DNA from: an uncultured Bacteroidota bacterium
GTDB lineage: Bacteria; Bacteroidota; Bacteroidia; Flavobacteriales; Flavobacteriaceae
Direction of reading: 5' to 3'
DNA length: 7,932 nt
Assembly (NCBI GenBank): GCA_903837025.1
Contig: CAILTC010000062.1
Coordinates: 1 to 7,932 of the forward strand
Part shown: piece after piece, positions 1 to 6,781 of the stretch
Layout: each line of letters starts with the position of its first letter
Position numbering within the stretch: position 1 is the stretch's first letter
Notes under the pieces: generated by a model
The model's input: only the letters and a program-made list of their open reading frames with translations
The model's database searches: none
What the model was told of the DNA's origin: nothing
Program-made: the position numbers and the translations under genes

Positions 1-2302
1 CCAAGATTATATAAAACCAGACAATTGGTCTATCATTGAAGAAGAATTTGATGTAGAAAGCGTAAAATCGTCCGAAAGCCTTTTCAGTATTGGGAACGGC
101 GCCATGGGACAACGTGCAAATTTTGAAGAAAATTACACGGGAGAAACTTTTCAAGGAAGTTATATTGCAGGTATTTATTATCCTGATAAAACAAAAGTGG
201 GCTGGTGGAAAAATGGTTATCCAAAATATTTTGCCAAAGTCTTAAATGCACCAAACTGGATTGGAATTGACATTGAAATCAACGGTGAAAACCTAGATTT
301 GAATGCTTGCACCAAAGTAAATAACTTCCGTCGCGAATTGAATATGAAAGAAGGTTGGTACCATCGTTCTTTCGAAGCCACTTTGCAAAACGGCACCGAA
401 GTTTCGGTAAATATTCGTCGTTTCCTTTCTTTGACTTTAGATGAAGTTGGCGTTATTAATTATGAAATTACCCCTTTAAACAAGCAAGCACAAATAGTTT
501 ACAAACCCTATATCGATGCGGGCGTAACCAATGAAGATGCCAACTGGGACGAGACTTTCTGGGAACCATTAGCTACAAAAGACAACAGAAACGAAGCTTT
601 TGTGACAGCTCAAACCTTTAAAACTCATTTCAAGGTAACGACATTTATGCAAAATAGCATTTTGTTGAATGGCAAAAACCTAAATATTTCTCCTGAAATT
701 GTTTCGGCAACCAAAGAAAAAATTCAATTTGCGTATGCTATTTCAGTAGCTCAAAACGCAACATCATCTATTCAGAAAATTGGTGGTTATACGGTTTCTT
801 TAAACCATGAAGACACACTTTCTGGAGCTGAAAAAGTAATACAAGAAGCTTTAGCAAAAGGATACGATCAACTATTAGCCGATCAAATAGAAGCTTGGGC
901 AAAAATCTGGGAAATGTCAGACATCACCATCGATGGCGATGTAAAAGCACAACAAGGAATTCGTTTCAATATTTTTCAATTAAACCAAACCTATTTAGGT
1001 AAAGATTCTCGTTTGAATATTGGTCCAAAAGGGTTCACAGGCGAAAAATATGGCGGATCTACCTATTGGGATACCGAAGCGTATTGCATTCCGTTTTATA
1101 TGGCGACCAAAGATCAACAAGTGGCTCGAAATTTATTGACCTATCGTTACAATCAATTGGATAAAGCAATCGAAAATGCTGAAAAAAATCTAGGTTTCAA
1201 AAATGGAGCTGCTTTGTACCCGATGGTGACCATGAATGGCGAAGAATGTCACAACGAATGGGAAATTACCCATGAAGAAATTCATAGAAATGGCGCGATT
1301 GCATTTGCCATTTTCAACTATTACCGTTTCACTGGCGATTACAGCTATATTCCAGAAAAAGGATTGGAAGTTCTGATAGGAATTGCTCGTTTTTGGCATC
1401 AAAGAGCCAATTTTTCGAAAGACAAAAACCAATATGTTATTTTAGGAGTTACCGGACCAAACGAATATGAAAACAACGTAAACAATAATTTCTATACTAA
1501 TTTCATTGCAAAATGGTGTATTGATTATGCGTACGAACAGATTCAAAAAGTGTCTTTGGAATATCCAGCAGACCATAAACGAATCATCGAAAAAGTAAAA
1601 TTATCAGATACTGAACTTCAAGAATGGAAGAAAGTTTCGGGCAATATGTACTTTCCAAAATCAGAAGAATTAGGCGTTTATTTACAACAAGACGGATTCT
1701 TAGATAAGGACCTAGTATTGGTTAAAGATTTAGACAAAAGCCAAAGACCCATTAACCAAAAATGGTCTTGGGATAGAATTTTACGTTCCCCTTATATCAA
1801 ACAAGCCGATGTTTTGCAGTGTTTCTATTTCTTCGAAGAGCATTTTTCTAAAGAAGAATTACAACGCAATTTCGAATTCTACGAAGCATTTACGGTTCAC
1901 GAAAGCTCCCTTTCTCCTTGTGTCCATTCGATTCAAGCAGCAAAATTAGACAAAATGGACATGGCGTATACTTTCTATTTAAGAACATCACGATTAGATC
2001 TTGATGATTATAATAAGGAGGTTGAAGAAGGTTGCCACATCACTTCAATGGCAGGAACTTGGATGAGTATTGTAGAAGGTTTTGGAGGAATGCGAGTTAA
2101 GGATGATACGCTTCATTTTTCTCCAAAAATCCCGAAAGAATGGGCTGGTTACTCTTTTAAAATCAATTTTAGAAACCAAATTATTAAGGTTGCTATCAAC
2201 CAAAACGAAACTCAGTTAACATTAGAAGGCACAAAAGAATTGACTCTTTTTGTAAATGGAAAAGCAATTTTTGTTGCTCCAAATACTTTGGTAACCGTTT
2301 AA
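1..2302 (+). CDS. Maltose phosphorylase, glycoside hydrolase family 65 (5' end missing)
   Basis: Probably a cytoplasmic enzyme that splits maltose with inorganic phosphate into glucose and beta-D-glucose 1-phosphate. The reading frame is open back to base 2, and conserved family sequence (QDYIKPDNWSIIEEEFD) lies upstream of the ATG at 104. That ATG is therefore internal, and the true start is a few codons before the window. Counting the codon at 2-4 as residue 1, 766 residues are present, close to full length for the family. An N-terminal beta-sandwich (about 1-270) precedes an (alpha/alpha)6 barrel (about 320-690) and a small C-terminal sheet. Visible motifs are WDTE (356-359), GPNEYE with the predicted general acid Glu488, KQ (600-601), and the phosphate-loop motif HESSLS (633-638). 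No signal peptide is seen in the part present. The specificity (maltose rather than trehalose or kojibiose) is inferred from overall resemblance to Bacteroidota maltose phosphorylases and from the starch-enzyme neighbours. The gene ends with TAA followed by an A-rich tract. Confidence 0.92.
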   Translation, partial: QDYIKPDNWSIIEEEFDVESVKSSESLFSIGNGAMGQRANFEENYTGETFQGSYIAGIYYPDKTKVGWWKNGYPKYFAKVLNAPNWIGIDIEINGENLDLNACTKVNNFRRELNMKEGWYHRSFEATLQNGTEVSVNIRRFLSLTLDEVGVINYEITPLNKQAQIVYKPYIDAGVTNEDANWDETFWEPLATKDNRNEAFVTAQTFKTHFKVTTFMQNSILLNGKNLNISPEIVSATKEKIQFAYAISVAQNATSSIQKIGGYTVSLNHEDTLSGAEKVIQEALAKGYDQLLADQIEAWAKIWEMSDITIDGDVKAQQGIRFNIFQLNQTYLGKDSRLNIGPKGFTGEKYGGSTYWDTEAYCIPFYMATKDQQVARNLLTYRYNQLDKAIENAEKNLGFKNGAALYPMVTMNGEECHNEWEITHEEIHRNGAIAFAIFNYYRFTGDYSYIPEKGLEVLIGIARFWHQRANFSKDKNQYVILGVTGPNEYENNVNNNFYTNFIAKWCIDYAYEQIQKVSLEYPADHKRIIEKVKLSDTELQEWKKVSGNMYFPKSEELGVYLQQDGFLDKDLVLVKDLDKSQRPINQKWSWDRILRSPYIKQADVLQCFYFFEEHFSKEELQRNFEFYEAFTVHESSLSPCVHSIQAAKLDKMDMAYTFYLRTSRLDLDDYNKEVEEGCHITSMAGTWMSIVEGFGGMRVKDDTLHFSPKIPKEWAGYSFKINFRNQIIKVAINQNETQLTLEGTKELTLFVNGKAIFVAPNTLVTV

Positions 2303-2317
2303 AAAAAAATAAAAATA

Positions 2318-2382
2318 AACTATATAAGGCATTTAAGGTCATTTAAGTTTTTCTTAAATTTTCTTATCTGCCTTTTATAGTT
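2318..2382. repeat. 65-bp palindromic intergenic repeat, copy A (right arm degenerate)
   Basis: The unit has a 20-nt left arm (2318-2337, aactatataaggcatttaag), a 25-nt centre (2338-2362) and a 20-nt right arm (2363-2382). The right arm matches the complement of the left arm only imperfectly. By hand alignment, copy A matches the unit at 4339-4403 at about 56 of 65 positions, with the same 25-nt centre length. The first 33 nt from 2321 differ from the second copy at one position only. The centre carries its own perfect small hairpin, ATTTAAG (2341-2347), TTTTT, CTTAAAT (2353-2359). It lies in the gap after the phosphorylase gene. Its function is unknown; it resembles REP-type interspersed palindromes. 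Confidence 0.75.
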
Positions 2383-2420
2383 AAATAATAAAGCTGGGAT
2401 TACACTTTTATTCAGCACAT

Positions 2421-2440
2421 CTTAAATGCCTTATATGGTT
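2421..2440. repeat. Extra right half-arm of the palindromic repeat
   Basis: This 20-nt block (cttaaatgccttatatggtt) is complementary to the left arm at 2318-2337 at 19 of 20 positions. The single mismatch would be a G-U pair in RNA, so a continuous 20-bp stem could form across an 83-nt loop. It is a better partner than the adjacent degenerate right arm at 2363-2382, which it matches at 16 of 20 positions. It may be the remnant of a second inserted copy, or the original end of the element with the degenerate arm added later. It ends 58 nt before the cyclomaltodextrinase start codon, so a transcript reading through from the phosphorylase would contain the long stem. Confidence 0.7.
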
Positions 2441-2498
2441 CAGTTTCAACTTTGCACTATATTCTTTACATAAATTAGTATAAATCTAAATTTGTCAA

Positions 2499-4331
2499 AT
2501 GAAAAAACTACTTTTATTCTTCCTAATTTCTTCATCAATGTTTGCACAAATCGATAGAATCGAACCTCCATTTTGGTATGCCGGGATGCATAATCCCGAA
2601 TTACAAATTATGTTATATGGAAAAAATATAGCAAAATATCAAGTTTCGGCATCTAATTCTATCCCTATTTCAAACGTTCAAAAAACTGAAAATCCAAATT
2701 ACGTCTTTGTCACTATCAACACCAAAAACAGTCCTCCCAAAGACTTTTTCTTAATTTTCAAAGATAATGACAAGGTCGTATTTACAAAAAAATATACTCT
2801 CAAACAGAGAAGAGAAAATTCGGCTCAACGCCAAAGCTATGATTCGTCGGATATGATGTATCTTCTCATGCCCGATCGTTTTTCTAACGGAAATCCGAAA
2901 AATGACAGCGACGCTTCAACGACCGAAAAATTTAATCGAGCTTCACCAGACGGAAGACACGGAGGTGACATTCAAGGAATCATCAATCATTTAGATTATA
3001 TCCAAGAATTAGGCGCAACAACCATTTGGAGCACACCGCTTTGCGAAGACAACGATGCGCATCATTCTTATCATACGTATGGACAATCGGATGTTTATAA
3101 AATTGATCCGCGTTATGGAACCAATGAAGATTATGTACGATTATCAGGGGAAATCCACAAGAAGAAAATGAAATTAGTGTTGGATTACGTTACTAATCAT
3201 TGGGGTTTACAACATTGGATGATGAAAGATTTACCAACACACGATTGGATTAATCAATTCGAAAATTATACTCAAACAAATCACAAAAGAACACTTGTAC
3301 ATGATACACATGCATCAAAAATAGACACAAAAACCTGTTTTGATGGTTGGTTTGTTCCTTCGATGCCAGATCTAAATCAAAGAAATCCTTTAGTTTTAAA
3401 TTATTTGACACAAAATGCCATTTGGTGGATTGAATATGCCAACTTAGATGGTTTCAGAGTAGACACTTATAATTATGCTGAACCAAGCGAAATTGCAAAA
3501 TGGACCAAAGCCATAACCGATGAATATCCGAATTTCAACATAGTTGGAGAAATATCTATGCGCGATCAAGCCCAACTTTCGTATTGGCAAAAAGACAGTC
3601 CGATAGGCAAAATTCAAAATTTCAATTCCTATTTACCAAGCGTTATGGACTTTATTTTGTCTGACGATTTACTATCAGTATTCAACGAATTCGAAGGCAC
3701 CTGGGGAAAAGGATTGGAAAAAATGTACGATAACTTCTCGAATGATTTTCTATATCAAAATGCAAATAACCTATTGATTTTTGCCGAAAACCATGATACC
3801 CATCGAGTGAATCATGTGTATAACAACGACATCCGAAAATACAAAATGGCGATGGGGTTATTGGCTACCGTTCGTGGAATTCCGCAATTATATTATGGCT
3901 CCGAGCTAGGAATGGCGGGAAATAAAGACAATGGCGATGCCGATATACGACAAGATTTTCCTGGAGGATGGCAAGGTGATGCCAATAATGCTTTTACCAA
4001 AGAAGGAAGAACACAAACCCAAAATGACTATTTCGATTTTACGTCTAAATTATTCAATTGGAGAAAAAATAAATCAGCAGTTCATTTCGGAAAAATGACT
4101 CATTATATCCCAGAGAATAGTGTTTACGTATATTTTAGATACAATACTTCCGAAAATGTGATGGTTTTATTAAACAATAGCGAGGAAACGAAAACGGTTA
4201 AAACAAATCGTTTCCAGGAAAATATTGGTACAAATAAAACAGGGAAAGACATTATAACAGACAAAATAATTGATGTCACCAATGAGATTACATTAGAACC
4301 AAAATCGGTTATGATATTAGAATTAAAATAA
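2499..4331 (+). CDS. Secreted GH13 cyclomaltodextrinase / neopullulanase-type enzyme
   Basis: This complete 610-residue enzyme is predicted to hydrolyse cyclodextrins, pullulan or maltodextrins in the periplasm, in the role SusA plays in Bacteroides. A Sec signal peptide (MKKLLLFFLISSSMFA) is followed by Gln17, with no lipobox cysteine. An N-terminal beta domain (about 17-110, starting IDRIEPPFWYAGM) matches the cyclomaltodextrinase N-terminal domain. The GH13 barrel then shows DRFSNGNPKND (126-136, likely calcium site), region I LVLDYVTNH (Asp229), region II GFRVDT (nucleophile Asp322), region III VGE (acid/base Glu351) and region IV ENHD (Asp433). All catalytic residues are intact. A C-terminal beta domain (about 525-610) ends APKSV-like with EPKSVMILELK. 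From memory, the closest relative is the structurally studied cyclomaltodextrinase of Flavobacterium sp. 92. Copies of the 65-bp palindrome flank the gene on both sides. Family assignment is firm; substrate preference is inferred. Confidence 0.93.
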   Translation: MKKLLLFFLISSSMFAQIDRIEPPFWYAGMHNPELQIMLYGKNIAKYQVSASNSIPISNVQKTENPNYVFVTINTKNSPPKDFFLIFKDNDKVVFTKKYTLKQRRENSAQRQSYDSSDMMYLLMPDRFSNGNPKNDSDASTTEKFNRASPDGRHGGDIQGIINHLDYIQELGATTIWSTPLCEDNDAHHSYHTYGQSDVYKIDPRYGTNEDYVRLSGEIHKKKMKLVLDYVTNHWGLQHWMMKDLPTHDWINQFENYTQTNHKRTLVHDTHASKIDTKTCFDGWFVPSMPDLNQRNPLVLNYLTQNAIWWIEYANLDGFRVDTYNYAEPSEIAKWTKAITDEYPNFNIVGEISMRDQAQLSYWQKDSPIGKIQNFNSYLPSVMDFILSDDLLSVFNEFEGTWGKGLEKMYDNFSNDFLYQNANNLLIFAENHDTHRVNHVYNNDIRKYKMAMGLLATVRGIPQLYYGSELGMAGNKDNGDADIRQDFPGGWQGDANNAFTKEGRTQTQNDYFDFTSKLFNWRKNKSAVHFGKMTHYIPENSVYVYFRYNTSENVMVLLNNSEETKTVKTNRFQENIGTNKTGKDIITDKIIDVTNEITLEPKSVMILELK

Positions 4332-4338
4332 AAATTTG

Positions 4339-4403
4339 AAATATATAAGGCATTTAAGGTGATTTAAGTTTTTCATATATTTACTTAAATGCCTTATATC
4401 GTT
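4339..4403. repeat. 65-bp palindromic intergenic repeat, copy B (intact arms)
   Basis: A perfect 16-bp inverted repeat (atataaggcatttaag at 4343-4358, its complement at 4384-4399) encloses a 25-nt centre. Outward extension adds two mismatches and then two more matching pairs. The unit fills most of the 85-bp gap between the cyclomaltodextrinase stop and the GH31 start, ending 13 nt before that ATG. It shares arms, centre length and most centre bases with the copy at 2318-2382. The stem is not followed by a T-run on the + strand, so an ordinary intrinsic terminator is not supported. It could be a mobile REP-like element, an mRNA-stabilising or processing hairpin, or a structure that affects initiation of the next gene. 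Confidence 0.8.
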
Positions 4404-4416
4404 AAAAACAAACAAC
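4401..4416 (+). promoter_or_regulatory. A-rich translation leader of the GH31 gene
   Basis: The 16 nt before the start codon (gttaaaaacaaacaac) contain no Shine-Dalgarno-like GGAGG. They are rich in A, which fits the initiation context common in Flavobacterium. The leader begins at the very foot of the palindrome stem, so a folded stem would sit inside the ribosome footprint of this start. No promoter consensus could be placed in the 85-bp gap, so the gene may be read from an upstream promoter. The regulatory meaning is inference. Confidence 0.35.
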
Positions 4417-6780
4417 ATGAAAAAAATATTTTTCTTACTATTTATAACTTCACTTTCCTTTGCCCAAAACTCAAATAGGAAATACGAAAGCTTCAAAAAA
4501 GTCAACGAGGGTATAGAAATTTCTACTTCGGAAGGCGCATATTTAATAAAAGCCTATTCCGATAAAATTGTAGAAACTTCTTTTATTCCAACAGGAGAGA
4601 TTTTTAATCCAAATTCTCAAGCCGTTGTTTTAGTTCCTAAAAAAGAAAAAATAAAGGTTTCCGAAACTCAAAATGCAATAACCTTTTCGACTTCAGGAAT
4701 TATAGTTTCTATCCAAAAAGCGCCTTTTCAAATCAGCTATTTCTACAAAAACAAAGCCTTGTTTTCTGAAAAAAAGGGTTATACAAAAAAGGAAAATACG
4801 GAGACATTAGATTTCAATCTTGATACTACTGAAATACTTTACGGTGGTGGTGCAAGAGCATTGGGAATGAACCGTCGCGGGAATCGTTTGCAATTATACA
4901 ATCGGGCGCACTACGGTTATGAAACGAATGCCGACTTGATGAATTTCTGTATTCCATTGGTATTATCGTCAAAAATGTATGCCGTTCATTTTGATAATTC
5001 CGCTATTGTCTACTTGGATTTAGACAGCAAAAAAGACAATACTTTGGCGTATGAAACCATTTCAGGAAGAAAAACCTATCAAGTAATTGTGGGTGATTCT
5101 TGGACAGATTTAATTGCAAATTATACCGATTTAACCGGAAAACAACCTTTGCCTGCAAGATGGGCATTGGGTAATTTCTCCAGCCGTTTTGGTTATCATT
5201 CTCAGGAGGAAATAGAAAAAACAATCAAAAAATTCGAAGAGGATAAAATCCCTGTCGATGCCATAATTTTGGATTTGTATTGGTTTGGAAAAACCATTCA
5301 AGGCACTATGGGAAATTTAGATTGGGATAAAGATAAGTTTCCAAATCCAGAAAAAATGATTGCTGATTTGAATGCAAAAAACATCAAAACAGTCCTAATT
5401 ACCGAACCCTTTGTACTCACAACTTCTAACAAATGGCAAGAAGCAGTTGACAAAAAAGTATTGGCAACCGACAAAGCAGGGAACCCATTCAAGTATGATT
5501 TCTACTTTGGAAACACCGGAATAATCGACATTTTCAAACCTGAAGGCAAAGAGTGGTTTTGGAACATTTACAAAAATTTAATTCATGAAGGTGTTGGTGG
5601 CTTGTGGGGCGATTTAGGCGAACCCGAAGTTTTCCCTTCCGAAGCCATTACTGCTGGCGGAAAAGCCGATGAAATTCATAATGTTTACGGACATAATTGG
5701 GCCAAATTAATTGCCGATGGCTACAAAAAAGAATTCCCAAATGTGCGTCCGTTTATCTTAATGCGAGCCGGTTACTCAGGATCGCAACGTTTCGGAATGA
5801 TTCCGTGGTCAGGCGATGTGAGCCGCTCTTGGGGCGGATTACAATCCCAAACTGAAATTGCCTTGCAAATGGGTATGCAAGGAATGGGCTATATGCACTC
5901 GGATTTGGGTGGTTTTGCTGGCGATTATTTCGACAATGAATTGTACATCCGATGGTTGCAATATGGCGTTTTCAATCCTATTTTCCGTCCACATGCACAA
6001 GAAGAAGTAGCTTCCGAACCTGTTTATAAAGATGTTGTGACCAAGGCTAAAGCCAAAAAACAAATCGAATTGCGGTATCAATTAATGCCTTATAATTATA
6101 CTTTGGCTTTCGAAAACAATCAAAAAGGAACACCATTAATGCGTCCCTTATTTTTTGAGGAACCCGAAAACAATCAGCTCCCAGCGGTTTGCGAAACATA
6201 CTTTTGGGGAAATAATTTCTTAGTTACGCCAATAACAAAACCAAGCGTTTCAACCGTTTCCATTTATTTTCCAAAAAACAACAACTGGTTCGATTTTTAT
6301 ACCGACCAAAAACAAGTTGCCGGAACAACATCAACAATTGCAGTTTCCGAAGATCATATTCCTGTTTTTGTTCGTGGCGGAAGCTTTATTCCAATGATAA
6401 AAACCATTCAAAACACCTCGAAATATTCGTTGGCCAACTTTGATTTGCATTATTATTTTGATACTGAAACAACAAAAAGCAGCGGAAATTTATACAACGA
6501 TAACGGTTTAACGCCGAATGCATTTGAAAAAGGAGCATCCGAAATGTTAAATTTCAATGCGAATACCAATAATGGAATATTGACTATTAAATTGAATTCG
6601 GAAATTGGAAAAAACTATCCATCATCTGACAAAAATGTAAATTTGATTCTTCATAATACCAATGCAAAATCAGTTACCATAAACGGAAAAAACTCAGCAT
6701 TTAAAACCAATACCAACACCATTGAAATTCCTGTTACTTGGGAAAAAGGAACAGCAAAAGAAATAAAAATCCAATACTAA
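4417..6780 (+). CDS. Secreted GH31 alpha-glucosidase-type glycoside hydrolase
   Basis: This complete 787-residue enzyme probably removes terminal glucose from maltooligosaccharides in the periplasm. A Sec signal peptide (MKKIFFLLFITSLSFA) precedes Gln17, with no lipobox. A galactose-mutarotase-like N-terminal beta domain (about 25-235) leads into the (beta/alpha)8 barrel (about 245-565). Barrel motifs are DLYWFG (286-291), GLWGDLGEPE with predicted nucleophile Asp399, MRAGYSGSQRFG (449-460) and WSGD with acid/base Asp467. Two C-terminal beta domains follow (about 575-660, and 670-787 resembling the DUF5110 type). The motif around the nucleophile is DLGEPE rather than the DMNE of well-known GH31 alpha-glucosidases, so alpha-xylosidase or another alpha-linkage specificity cannot be excluded from sequence. 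The surrounding starch genes favour alpha-glucosidase. The stop codon is one base from the next ATG, which indicates a shared transcript. The start is chosen because the signal peptide begins there. Confidence 0.9.
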   Translation: MKKIFFLLFITSLSFAQNSNRKYESFKKVNEGIEISTSEGAYLIKAYSDKIVETSFIPTGEIFNPNSQAVVLVPKKEKIKVSETQNAITFSTSGIIVSIQKAPFQISYFYKNKALFSEKKGYTKKENTETLDFNLDTTEILYGGGARALGMNRRGNRLQLYNRAHYGYETNADLMNFCIPLVLSSKMYAVHFDNSAIVYLDLDSKKDNTLAYETISGRKTYQVIVGDSWTDLIANYTDLTGKQPLPARWALGNFSSRFGYHSQEEIEKTIKKFEEDKIPVDAIILDLYWFGKTIQGTMGNLDWDKDKFPNPEKMIADLNAKNIKTVLITEPFVLTTSNKWQEAVDKKVLATDKAGNPFKYDFYFGNTGIIDIFKPEGKEWFWNIYKNLIHEGVGGLWGDLGEPEVFPSEAITAGGKADEIHNVYGHNWAKLIADGYKKEFPNVRPFILMRAGYSGSQRFGMIPWSGDVSRSWGGLQSQTEIALQMGMQGMGYMHSDLGGFAGDYFDNELYIRWLQYGVFNPIFRPHAQEEVASEPVYKDVVTKAKAKKQIELRYQLMPYNYTLAFENNQKGTPLMRPLFFEEPENNQLPAVCETYFWGNNFLVTPITKPSVSTVSIYFPKNNNWFDFYTDQKQVAGTTSTIAVSEDHIPVFVRGGSFIPMIKTIQNTSKYSLANFDLHYYFDTETTKSSGNLYNDNGLTPNAFEKGASEMLNFNANTNNGILTIKLNSEIGKNYPSSDKNVNLILHNTNAKSVTINGKNSAFKTNTNTIEIPVTWEKGTAKEIKIQY

Positions 6781-6781
6781 A

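Noticed and set aside
104..106. ATG at 104 as the start of the phosphorylase gene
   Set aside because: The frame is open and encodes conserved family sequence from base 2 to 103, so this Met is internal and the true start is before the window.
1190..1432. Minus-strand open frame inside the phosphorylase gene
   Set aside because: It lies wholly within a strongly conserved coding region and has no recognisable protein features, so it is a shadow of the real gene.
2301..2317. A-rich tract beside the first palindrome as an intrinsic terminator
   Set aside because: A T-run would follow the stem only on the minus strand, where no gene is seen. On the + strand neither palindrome is followed by a clear T-run.
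2465..2494. Possible Bacteroidota promoter (tttaca, then taaatttg matching TAnnTTTG) before the cyclomaltodextrinase gene
   Set aside because: The taaatttg ends only 4 nt before the ATG, which would place the transcription start at or inside the start codon, and the -33 element does not match TTTG. In AT-rich DNA such a match is likely by chance.
4323..4505. Minus-strand open frame across the second intergenic repeat
   Set aside because: It spans the palindrome and the GH31 signal peptide region and resembles no protein I know; chance opening in AT-rich DNA is likelier.
5003..6081. Several minus-strand open frames within the GH31 gene
   Set aside because: All are short and opposite a complete, motif-bearing enzyme, with no supporting leader or family resemblance.
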